A stretch of 64,000 bases of DNA, taken from contig CAMTXU010000003.1 in NCBI GenBank assembly GCA_947085815.1, positions 186,001 to 250,000 of the forward strand, written 5' to 3'. How positions within the stretch are numbered: position 1 is the stretch's first letter; every line of letters begins with the position of its first letter. Positions 15,336 through 22,400 of the stretch are shown here, in pieces. A program made the position numbers and the translations under genes. The DNA is from Fen-1258 sp947085815. Lineage in GTDB: Bacteria; Bacteroidota; Ignavibacteria; Ignavibacteriales; Melioribacteraceae. The notes beneath the pieces are model-generated. The model ran no database searches. It was not told the DNA's origin and was given only the letters and a program-made list of their open reading frames with translations.

Positions 15336-17683
15336 TATAAGTCACTTAAATGTTTATTTGCCCGCACCCATCTGTTTTGCTGCCTTGTAACACTTTCAGC
15401 AATAGTTTTTCCATCTAACTGAGTGATAACTGTAATTGGTTGTCCTCCCACACCTTGATTCATACCTGCCATGAGTGTTTTATTAATTCTAGTCAATTCT
15501 CCGAGCAAGGCGCCATTATCCATCTCCGCCATTTGTCTCTGCTGTGGCGTCCGTACGCGTAAATCCTCGCCACTCTGCACCATCACCGGGTAACTATCGT
15601 TCGGGTAACCGTTCGGTACCATGTATGAGCCCACACCGCCCGCAAATGCTGGTATCTTCGCTCCGTTGAAAACAGTACCACCTTCTTTCAAGCCCAATAT
15701 TGACAACAAACTAATACCGCCGCCACCAGCTAACATGGATAAAATGTTCAGAACTGCCCACTTCGCAATTATCTGCTCGAGCGCTTGAATAGCAGCATTG
15801 GCAAAACCTACAAATGCTTGAGCCATAAAATTCGCATCATCTGCAACTTTTATTCTTAATCTGCCAAGACCTTGAAGAGCGCCGTTAATAAATCCGTCCA
15901 TAGCCGCACTCGCCACTTCACTCTGCCGAACCCATTCTTCCATGATCTGAGCATCAGTTCCAAGACCAAGATCCGGATTAAAGTTCCCTGATTTTTTAGT
16001 CGGCTTGCCAAATCCACCTTTTACTGAAAAATCTGGTTTGTATTCTGTTGGAGCTAATTCACCAACAGGTTTACCATAATTAATTTGTGGTTTTAATTTA
16101 TCTTGTAGCCGAGAGATTTCGGCAAGGTTCTTATAGTATTGAGCCCATGTGATATTCGCCTCATCATTAGCTTTTTGTAATTCAATTATTCGATTGCGGA
16201 CTTCGAAAACTGAATCAGCCATTTTTTTATTTGCAGTCGTCACTTCATTTGATAACAGAGCGCCCGTCACAACATCTCTTTCAAATCCTGTCGTAGGCAG
16301 ATTTCCTTGTCTATTGAAAACACCAACAGTTGATTTTTTGCCTGTCGCATAATCTTGACCGAAGCCGGTGTTAAGATTTGCTTCTTCACGATTCTTTTTA
16401 ATTGCATCTGTGTTTTTATTGATCTCGGCTGTTAACCAAATCACCGCACTTACCACCCCTATTATCGCACCAACTGTGCCTAACATACCTAACATTACTT
16501 TCGAATTAGCAACTTTTGCTACTGTGTTTAATTCTATCGCCGTGGCCTCTGTCCCAACCGCTGCCGCGGACATTAACGAGGCGCCTGCAAATATTTTCTT
16601 GGCTGAATAGAGCTGAACTATTAGCGGAATCGCACCAATGATTATTCCACCCATAGATACAATCCCGGTAATGAAATTCTTCAGACCGCTATTACTTTCA
16701 TCAAATTTTTTAAGTAGCGGAGTCAATCCTTGAAGTATGAAATTCCCAAGCTTTATTTTTGCCTCATCGAAAGAGACTCCAAGAGATTCGATCAAATCTT
16801 TTTCATCTTTAGTCTTGTTCTTAACATCACTAAGAGTAATCCCGGACAGTTCTATAATAGCCTGCAAACGAATTCTCTTTTGAGTCTCACCATCAAGATT
16901 AGTAATTAGTTCACCTTCTGCTTTAGCTAACTCTTTTACTCTTTCTTCAAAAACTTTTTTCTGAATACCAAGTGAGCTAATAGCCCTTATAGAGCCCTCG
17001 CTTGCACGGATAACACCTTCCATCCCGGCTTTTACACCACCGCCGAACTTATCTGCCGCATCCTCTGCCAAAGAAAAGAATATCGCTTGTTGTTGTAAGG
17101 ATAATCCTAAAGCCGATGATTGGTTCGAAAGTTCTATAAGATTTGCTTCGCTAACTGTTCCGGCTGTAGCTCTTTTGAATAATTCTAAATCTTCTGTAGA
17201 ACCTCTGAAATTAGAACGTAATACTTCCAGCCCTGCCGCTGCATTAACGGATTGACCGATTAATTGTTTCATCTGTTGTGAGAACTGTTGAACGGCTTGA
17301 ACAGCGGACTGAATGCCAGTTGCTATCATCCCCCATTTACTTGCATTATTTACAACATCATCTTGCGCTTTCTTCATCCCGGAAAGAGAACTATTCACGG
17401 AATCAAGTGCCGCTTTTGTTTTCTGGATTGTGGAGACATCGGCGTTCATCTTGATCTGCTTTTCAAACTTAGCTTGCAGATCATTACGCCACTTTTCGGC
17501 TTCACTGAATTTCATCTTGAGCACAGAAGCATCAACACTCATTTTAATTTTTGAGAGTTGATTATTCATATCATCAACAGCTTTCTTGGATGATGACTTC
17601 GCTTTCTCAAAATCACTCTTAAGTTTGCTGTCATCAGCTCTTACGTCGATACTCGCACTGCCTATTTTTACATCATCTGCCAT
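15335..17683 (-). CDS. phage tail tape measure-like protein
   Basis: 782 residues. It has the layout of tape measure proteins: an N-terminal GSASIDVRADDSKLKSDFEKAK segment type, long helical coiled-coil stretches (about 20-150), an alanine- and glycine-rich body (ASEGSIRAISSLGI at about 227-240), two hydrophobic segments (about 336-358 and 396-418), and a glycine-rich C-terminal part with KEGGTVFNGAKIPAFAGG followed by a VQSGEDLRV motif. Such proteins set tail length and take part in DNA ejection. The stretch at about 15540-15660 is visibly richer in G+C than its surroundings. No tail tube, baseplate or chaperone gene was recognised beside it, which is unusual. Confidence 0.78.
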   Translation of the reverse strand: MADDVKIGSASIDVRADDSKLKSDFEKAKSSSKKAVDDMNNQLSKIKMSVDASVLKMKFSEAEKWRNDLQAKFEKQIKMNADVSTIQKTKAALDSVNSSLSGMKKAQDDVVNNASKWGMIATGIQSAVQAVQQFSQQMKQLIGQSVNAAAGLEVLRSNFRGSTEDLELFKRATAGTVSEANLIELSNQSSALGLSLQQQAIFFSLAEDAADKFGGGVKAGMEGVIRASEGSIRAISSLGIQKKVFEERVKELAKAEGELITNLDGETQKRIRLQAIIELSGITLSDVKNKTKDEKDLIESLGVSFDEAKIKLGNFILQGLTPLLKKFDESNSGLKNFITGIVSMGGIIIGAIPLIVQLYSAKKIFAGASLMSAAAVGTEATAIELNTVAKVANSKVMLGMLGTVGAIIGVVSAVIWLTAEINKNTDAIKKNREEANLNTGFGQDYATGKKSTVGVFNRQGNLPTTGFERDVVTGALLSNEVTTANKKMADSVFEVRNRIIELQKANDEANITWAQYYKNLAEISRLQDKLKPQINYGKPVGELAPTEYKPDFSVKGGFGKPTKKSGNFNPDLGLGTDAQIMEEWVRQSEVASAAMDGFINGALQGLGRLRIKVADDANFMAQAFVGFANAAIQALEQIIAKWAVLNILSMLAGGGGISLLSILGLKEGGTVFNGAKIPAFAGGVGSYMVPNGYPNDSYPVMVQSGEDLRVRTPQQRQMAEMDNGALLGELTRINKTLMAGMNQGVGGQPITVITQLDGKTIAESVTRQQNRWVRANKHLSDL

Positions 17684-17742
17684 TTGATACCTCTTTATTT
17701 TTCATTGTACACGCATTCTAAAGACCCTGGAGACAGGATCTC

Positions 17743-18444
17743 TTATCGGACGACCCTTTCTCTAATAGTTCTTATTTTAGAAATGTATTCTGACGTTTTT
17801 TTCATTAGATCCTGATTGGCAAAATAATTTTCATCAGTCATTGCATTTCTTTCTGTTTCACTAAGTGGATAAGGAGCAAATTCAACGAATGCATTAAGAT
17901 CATTAATAAAAAACTCACATATCTGAGCGTTTGTATTTAACTGTTCAACATCATCAGCTAGCTGAGTTGCATTTATTCGATCATAAAAACTGCTTATTAA
18001 ATCTTTCAGTTTTGTATCGCCCGGAAATAATTGTGCCTCTTCTATTTGGTCCGACAAGTAAGAAACAAAATCGGTTCTGCCTCTTTCGATCGCGAAGGAA
18101 ATTTCCTTTAATATTTTTTCAAAATCAGAATCTTTCAGTACTTCTCTAGCGTGAGAAATTTGCAGCTCGCCGGCTCCGCGCGTAACTTCGTTCGCACTGT
18201 TCGGATATTTGACTTGAATGAGCTTGCGTTTTGAAGAAGTGAATTCATTATTAAGATCTTGAAGCAGAGACTTGCCTTCATTCAGTGAAGATACTCGAAT
18301 TCTTTCTTTCTCTTCACCTACTTGTTTCGTTATATAATCATTACTGTAAACGTCACCCTGGACACGTTGCTTGTCCATTATTTTTTTTACACCTTCAGTG
18401 TAATTGTTCATTAAGCTTTTCAGTTTTGCTATTGATGGTAACAT
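17743..18444 (-). CDS. helical hypothetical protein upstream of the tape measure-like gene
   Basis: 233 residues, unassigned. It is highly charged and almost entirely helical, with no cysteine-rich, membrane or secretion features apart from one Cys. Its segments EKILKEISFAIERGRTDFVSYL and KLKDLISSFYDRI look like amphipathic helices. The position just before a tape measure-like gene, and a size near 230, would suit a tail-assembly or scaffold-type role, but no family was recognised. A strong purine-rich site (AAAAAAGGAGAA) precedes its ATG. Confidence 0.62.
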   Translation of the reverse strand: MLPSIAKLKSLMNNYTEGVKKIMDKQRVQGDVYSNDYITKQVGEEKERIRVSSLNEGKSLLQDLNNEFTSSKRKLIQVKYPNSANEVTRGAGELQISHAREVLKDSDFEKILKEISFAIERGRTDFVSYLSDQIEEAQLFPGDTKLKDLISSFYDRINATQLADDVEQLNTNAQICEFFINDLNAFVEFAPYPLSETERNAMTDENYFANQDLMKKTSEYISKIRTIRERVVR

Positions 18445-18553
18445 GGTAATTCTCCTTTTTTTGTTGTGTTTATGTAATTATTTTTCTATTTATTTTGATT
18501 CTCGCTTATTTTCTGAATACAATTCTTTCTGTTTACGAAAGTAAAGCCTCCTT

Positions 18554-19252
18554 TTAGCTATTGCCCAATTTCATTTTCATAATAGCACCAACACCATAAC
18601 GTACATTATTGCGCTCTACTTTTTTAAGATCTAACCGCTCTAAAACTTCAGAAAGTACCTCATCGAAAAGTTCTTTTGCTCGATCCTCACATTCAGCATC
18701 ATAGTACAGTTTCACTTGCCGGGCAACAGCAAGCTTTACAGAGTCAAGATTTACACATGCTGCAGGTAATTCTAATTCGATTTTTTGATCCTTCAGTAAT
18801 CTATCACCTTGAGAAATCATACTATTGATTTTACTCTGAATCATTGTATTTACTTGGTGAGGTGTGTAAAGTGCTTCAGCCTCAAACCACATAGCAACAT
18901 CAATTCTTTCTCCATAAGTTTTTATTGTAACCATTTCTTCAAGTCTTTGATTGAATCTTTTAGTATCCCATTGCGCTTTTAAGAATTCCAAATACCAGCC
19001 TTGTATCGTCAAATCATTTACATTAATCATTTTCTTAACACATAATTCTTTGCACTTTATATAAACTTCCGTGTACGTTAAATCACTTGCATAGTATAAT
19101 TCTGCACTCACAAAAATTGGTTTACTCTTCCCGGACTCTAATTCAGTTTTTTGGGAATACTTTACTAAGTCCGTTTGTGATTTCTTCAGCTGAAGTTCCA
19201 CCTTTTGCATAGCGGTTGAAATCGGTAAAACCTTGTTTTCCCTGATTTCCAT
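18554..19252 (-). CDS. hypothetical protein overlapping the replication gene
   Basis: 232 residues, unassigned. There is no P-loop and no HTH motif. The middle part (QGWYLEFLKAQWDTKRFNQRLEEM, then ERIDVAMWFEAEALYTP) is rich in aromatic residues and the C-terminal half is helical. The start at 19252 overlaps the O-like gene by 110 bp in another frame. I kept it because GGAGAAG lies 5 bases upstream of this ATG, whereas the next Met (19210) has no such site. In phages the gene after an O-type initiator often encodes a helicase loader, but nothing in this sequence shows an AAA+ fold. Confidence 0.66.
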   Translation of the reverse strand: MEIRENKVLPISTAMQKVELQLKKSQTDLVKYSQKTELESGKSKPIFVSAELYYASDLTYTEVYIKCKELCVKKMINVNDLTIQGWYLEFLKAQWDTKRFNQRLEEMVTIKTYGERIDVAMWFEAEALYTPHQVNTMIQSKINSMISQGDRLLKDQKIELELPAACVNLDSVKLAVARQVKLYYDAECEDRAKELFDEVLSEVLERLDLKKVERNNVRYGVGAIMKMKLGNS

Positions 19253-19946
19253 TTTTCTTCTCCATGTTGTTTTGTCTTTTTAACCATTTGCGAAGCGTTA
19301 AATTCACACTAGTATATTTTTTTAGCTCAGAATAATTTTCCATATCAAGCAATTTTTCTTTTACAGTTGTCTCCGAGTATTCAAGTAATATTTTAAGACA
19401 ATCTGCATTTGTAAGTTGCTGTTTAAGTTGACAAACATTCTTACAATTTTCTATAACAAATAATTGCAGAGGATGAAGAAATAATTCATCATTATTTTTT
19501 TCTTTAGAGTTTTCTTTATTGTTTTCTTTCTTTGTTACCTTTTCGGGACTAGGTTTTAGTACTGTTTTGGGACTAATAGATAGTACCTTTTCGGGATGTA
19601 GTACTGTTTTGGGACTAATACCGTTGCGGGATTTATTTACCCAAATTTCATAATCTTTGTTGAGTTGATATTTTCTTATAACGCCTGATTTGTCCGTTTT
19701 ATTAAGAAGTACATTTTTGTTTATTAAATTCTTTATGGTAGTAAATATGTGATTAGATTTTATTGAAGTAGCATTACTTATAAATCGTGAAGATAATTCA
19801 GCCGTCTTTCGACTGAATCCATAGGTGAATCGGATTACACAGAATATTATTTTCAGTTCTCTTAATGAAAAATCACTTCGTAGAATCGCTTCAAACAATT
19901 CATTTGAAATTTGAGTATGTCCATTTTCTTTCTGAGGATTAGCCAT
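19143..19946 (-). CDS. phage replication protein O-like initiator
   Basis: 267 residues. The N-terminal domain (about 8-85) matches the Phage_rep_O winged-helix pattern: GHTQISNELFEAILRSDFS, then IFCVIRFTYGFSRKTAELS and IKNLINKNVL. O proteins bind origin iterons and recruit the helicase. A linker (about 115-150) holds repeated SPKTVL and PEKV units, encoded by near-identical DNA copies between about 19550 and 19625. Similar linker repeats in O proteins often overlap the origin itself, so this could be the replication origin of the element. The C-terminal part is helical and basic. The next gene starts inside its 3' end. Confidence 0.8.
   Translation of the reverse strand: MANPQKENGHTQISNELFEAILRSDFSLRELKIIFCVIRFTYGFSRKTAELSSRFISNATSIKSNHIFTTIKNLINKNVLLNKTDKSGVIRKYQLNKDYEIWVNKSRNGISPKTVLHPEKVLSISPKTVLKPSPEKVTKKENNKENSKEKNNDELFLHPLQLFVIENCKNVCQLKQQLTNADCLKILLEYSETTVKEKLLDMENYSELKKYTSVNLTLRKWLKRQNNMEKKNGNQGKQGFTDFNRYAKGGTSAEEITNGLSKVFPKN
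19550..19625. repeat. direct repeats in the O-like gene, possible origin iterons
   Basis: Units of the type AGTACTGTTTTGGGACTAATA appear twice (about 19558-19578 and 19600-19620; the first copy is followed by a GATAGTACC variant) with an intervening TTTTCGGGA unit, giving the SPKTVL and PEKV peptide repeats. In lambdoid phages the origin iterons lie inside the O gene. The sequence repeat is seen, while the origin role is inferred by analogy. Confidence 0.45.
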
Positions 19947-19958
19947 TGTAAAACCGTA

Positions 19959-20216
19959 TTAAGCAACTAAACTTTTTATTTCACCGGACTCAATGAACTT
20001 TACCAAGTCGGATTTCTTGAAAAGTATTTTCTTTCCGCTCGGTTTGAAAAACTTAATCTCTCTTGACATAGTCATCTTGTAAATTTTTGATTTGCTGAGT
20101 TTCAAGAACAAAGCAGCTTGAGAAAGATCAAGAAATTCTTCCTGAGTTTTCTGCATGGAGGTTAATTGTGATTTGATCTCTTTGAGATCTGTACCGAGAG
20201 CTTTTATTCCGACCAT
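19959..20216 (-). CDS. excisionase-type helix-turn-helix protein (HTH_17)
   Basis: 85 residues. The C-terminal half is an excisionase/MerR-like winged helix-turn-helix: LDLSQAALFLKLSKSKIYKM forms the two helices and SGKKILFKKSDLVKFIESG the wing and last helix. Such proteins bend DNA at att sites during excision or act as small regulators. The N-terminal part is a short coiled coil (LKEIKSQLTSMQKTQEEF), suggesting a dimer. It lies between the O-like gene and an unknown gene. Two proteins of this type exist in the element and either could be the recombination directionality factor. Confidence 0.78.
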   Translation of the reverse strand: MVGIKALGTDLKEIKSQLTSMQKTQEEFLDLSQAALFLKLSKSKIYKMTMSREIKFFKPSGKKILFKKSDLVKFIESGEIKSLVA

Positions 20217-20321
20217 TTTATTTACCTCATGATTCTTATTTTATCATGATGTAAATATTTGAAATGGATTTGGAAAGTAATCGTAGATTAATTTACTTTT
20301 TTGTGGAAGTTAATAAGGCGA

Positions 20322-21044
20322 TTAATTTCCACTTTTTTTCTTCTGAATTTTTTCCAGAGTCTCTTTAGGGAGTCTTTCTCTATTTAATTTAAGAAATGAA
20401 GGGATACTACTTTTTAATATAGCTGGATCTTCTGATAATACTTTTTTTGCTGCAATTTTTGATTTGAATCCTTCCTCTAAATAATTATTCAACTTCCTGA
20501 AATGTTCATCAGTGTATTTTGGTGGTTGTCCCTTTCTTTTTTTAATAGCATTGAATAGGTCGAATATTTTTAAGAAATCATTGAGAAAGATTTTTTCAAA
20601 TTCATTAATGCTTTCCCATGTCAACACCTTATTAAATTTTACTTCCTCAGCAAAATAAAGCATATTATTAACTTCGGCAGTTCCTATAGTCCCAGCAACG
20701 TCAAGATATTTCTTCTCAAAATCACCGGTGACATCAACTCCTATCTCGTCACGTAAAAAATCAAAAGTTGACCATGTCACATATTCATAAATTCTCACCA
20801 AATTACTTCTATTTATTCTATGTGCTAGTTTAGGTTTTATTTCCGGGAAAAATATTTCGTATCTCTCCTTAATCGTATAGAGGATTAAATCACTAACCAA
20901 AGCATTAGCATTTAATAAAATAGAATTGTTAGGGGGATTACAATCTACTAAATTGAACCAACTCTTTAATGATGAACAAAATTTTTGTTTCTTATTTTTC
21001 CTAATATAGGTAAGTAAATTTTCATCTAGCAAATAAGCTTCCAT
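20322..21044 (-). CDS. unknown protein behind a structured RNA
   Basis: 240 residues, unassigned. The N-terminal 170 residues are helical with aromatic patches (YEYVTWSTFDFLRDEIGVDV). The C-terminal end (KRKGQPPKYTDEHFRKLNNYLEEGFKSKIAAKKVLSEDP, read as two parts) looks like a resolvase-type helix-turn-helix, so DNA binding is possible. The ATG comes 15 bases after the oligo-U tail of a folded leader RNA, with only a GGTGG-type purine stretch as ribosome site. It sits between two HTH genes in what would be the regulatory or cargo segment of the element. A defence or regulatory function is conceivable but not shown. Confidence 0.62.
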   Translation of the reverse strand: MEAYLLDENLLTYIRKNKKQKFCSSLKSWFNLVDCNPPNNSILLNANALVSDLILYTIKERYEIFFPEIKPKLAHRINRSNLVRIYEYVTWSTFDFLRDEIGVDVTGDFEKKYLDVAGTIGTAEVNNMLYFAEEVKFNKVLTWESINEFEKIFLNDFLKIFDLFNAIKKRKGQPPKYTDEHFRKLNNYLEEGFKSKIAAKKVLSEDPAILKSSIPSFLKLNRERLPKETLEKIQKKKSGN

Positions 21045-21058
21045 CTTCCACCACCAAA

Positions 21059-21132
21059 TAAAAAAGCCCGCTCAAACTACTATCAAGCGAATTGCCTTTC
21101 GCCTTCCTTTCGGAAATAGTTCAAACGAGCTT
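21059..21132 (-). ncRNA. candidate structured leader RNA A (three-way junction with U-tail)
   Basis: Read on the minus strand, a 16-bp closing helix (21117-21132 with 21064-21079, four G-U pairs) encloses two hairpins: UUCC-GAAA-GGAA with a GNRA loop, and GCGAA-AGGCAA-UUCGC. These are followed by the joining bases UUGAUAG. Six U residues follow the closing helix. The same plan is found at 22206-22278. It lies between two genes and ends 15 bases before the next ATG. It could be a riboswitch-like attenuator, or a terminator with an elaborate loop. I do not recognise a known RNA class. Confidence 0.5.
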
Positions 21133-21186
21133 AAATAAAATACTCTTTCATGGCAATATATTCTGATAGTTCTCATTACTTGTAAA

Positions 21187-21546
21187 CTACTTTTTTATTT
21201 TTCTTTTTGTTTTATGTCCGAATATTTCCTCTGCAATTTCCTCTGAAGATTTTATCTCAGGCTTTTCAAAAATCAAAACTGTTGATTGTCGTTTCTGAAA
21301 ATCTTTTATATCTGCAATTCTAAACCGGTAGCGTTTTCTATGTTTGCTATCACGGTAAGTTCTAGCCCTGAGCTTACCGGAATCCACATATTGAGCAACC
21401 GTCTCAGGTCCCAAATGCAAAAGCTTTGCTGCCTTACCTAGAGAGATTTCTTCAATGCTTTGTTCAACCTCTCTTTTCAAAAGTTGATCAACTTTTTTAT
21501 CAATATCATTCAGCTTTTGCCAAAACATATCACTTGTAGCAATCAT
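21187..21546 (-). CDS. helix-turn-helix protein (excisionase/MerR-like)
   Basis: 119 residues. After a coiled-coil start (FWQKLNDIDKKVDQLLKREV) comes an HTH_17-type domain: ISLGKAAKLLHLGPETVAQY, then KLRARTYRDSKHRKRYRF (the basic wing) and IADIKDFQKRQ. The last 30 residues are basic and probably disordered. The layout matches the other HTH protein of the element (19959-20216), which suggests a related pair. The start overlaps the end of the upstream gene by four bases. It is a likely regulator or excisionase. Confidence 0.75.
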   Translation of the reverse strand: MIATSDMFWQKLNDIDKKVDQLLKREVEQSIEEISLGKAAKLLHLGPETVAQYVDSGKLRARTYRDSKHRKRYRFRIADIKDFQKRQSTVLIFEKPEIKSSEEIAEEIFGHKTKRKIKK

Positions 21547-22178
21547 TTTAATGTATCCTCTGTTTGAATGTTCATTGTGTTTAACAACTTTTTAAAACTA
21601 TAATCGAAATAGGCATAATTCATAATTGTCTCTTCATAAGAATGTTTTGCTGTTTTCTTAAAAAGTTTTTCTGCTTTATCTAATTCCCCATCATTAGAAA
21701 AATACCTGGAGATCGACACGGTTGCGCTAATAAGCAATTCTTCGATTTCAAAACAACCTTCACCCAACACTTTTTCCTTACCAACATATTTGAGCTCCTC
21801 TAAGAAGAAAACTCGAAAAACCGGGATCTCAAAAGATTGCAATGGTCTTGAAATCTCACATTCACTATTAAACATATTTTGGCCAGAATTATATTCTGGA
21901 TAGAGCGAAAATAATTCGGAAATTTCGTTTAGATATTGACTTTCAACTTCTCCAAAGTTCTTCCTTATTTTATCTTGAAAATCGAATTTTGCCTGTATCT
22001 CATTTATTCTTTTCCGTAATTGTGCAGTTTCATTATATGACGGATTAGATTGTTCAACGTTTGAATCAATGGACTGCTTAATTTGATTCACTTCATAGCT
22101 GATTTTTGTTTTTGATTTACGTTTCTTACTTGGGTTTTTTAATCCTTTTTTTACGGAAGTTTTCTTTGTCCGCTTCAT
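21543..22178 (-). CDS. unknown protein with basic N-terminus
   Basis: 211 residues from the chosen ATG. The frame is open to 22304, but the extra part runs through a folded RNA structure and only the ATG at 22176-22178 has a good AGGAGC site. The first 30 residues are very basic (KRTKKTSVKKGLKNPSKKRK), followed by a coiled-coil region (about 55-80) and an acidic, aromatic C-terminal part. No family was recognised. It is the first gene after the integrase in the direction of transcription, has its own leader RNA and is coupled to the downstream HTH gene by a four-base overlap. Confidence 0.65.
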   Translation of the reverse strand: MKRTKKTSVKKGLKNPSKKRKSKTKISYEVNQIKQSIDSNVEQSNPSYNETAQLRKRINEIQAKFDFQDKIRKNFGEVESQYLNEISELFSLYPEYNSGQNMFNSECEISRPLQSFEIPVFRVFFLEELKYVGKEKVLGEGCFEIEELLISATVSISRYFSNDGELDKAEKLFKKTAKHSYEETIMNYAYFDYSFKKLLNTMNIQTEDTLK

Positions 22179-22205
22179 AATTGCTCCTATTTGATTTTGA
22201 TAAAT

Positions 22206-22278
22206 AAAAAAACCTTGAGAACTATCAAGGCTCAAATAAGCAAGCCTTCCGGTCCTCGCGGATACCGGGTTCTCAAGG
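22206..22278 (-). ncRNA. candidate structured leader RNA B, related to RNA A
   Basis: Read on the minus strand, a perfect 10-bp closing helix, CCUUGAGAAC with GUUCUCAAGG (22269-22278 with 22213-22222), encloses a CCGG-UCC hairpin with a GCGA (GNRA) loop, a second hairpin AAGGCU/AGCCUU, and the joining bases GAUA. Seven U residues follow. RNA A has the same parts in the same order with different helix sequences, which looks like covariation. It lies 28 bases upstream of the ATG at 22178. Confidence 0.52.
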
Positions 22279-22310
22279 GAAATATTTTTTCTTGTTGAAT
22301 TCATTTAAAA

Positions 22311-22340
22311 TGAAAATTCCTTTACTATCGGGAAAGGAAA
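22311..22340 (-). terminator. hairpin after integrase gene
   Basis: TTCCTTT (22317-22323) and AAAGGAA (22333-22339) pair across a nine-base loop, and on the minus strand a U-rich run follows. It lies about 60 bases downstream of the integrase stop and may end its transcript. The loop contains GATAGT, as in RNAs A and B. Confidence 0.4.
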
Positions 22341-22400
22341 AACCGCTTATTTGATTTTGATAGATGAAAATTAATGATACCTTTTTACTTTTTAAAGTAA

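Larger units (their letters stand above)
22188..22362. repeat. 15-bp direct repeat flanking RNA B
   Basis: TATTTGATTTTGATA occurs at 22188-22202 and again at 22348-22362, 160 bp apart, on either side of RNA B. A local duplication or a regulatory repeat is possible. Confidence 0.6.

Noticed and set aside
17288..17561. Plus-strand open frames opposite the tape measure-like gene
   Set aside because: Two frames overlap each other and the conserved helical region of the minus-strand gene. Neither has a ribosome binding site or recognisable motif.
21059..22278. Hammerhead or other known self-cleaving ribozyme
   Set aside because: The three-way junction lacks the CUGAnGA and GAAA core strands of hammerheads, and I could not match the folds to other ribozymes.
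22179..22304. N-terminal extension of the unknown gene at 21543-22178
   Set aside because: It runs through the folded RNA B and has no ribosome binding site. The ATG at 22178 does.
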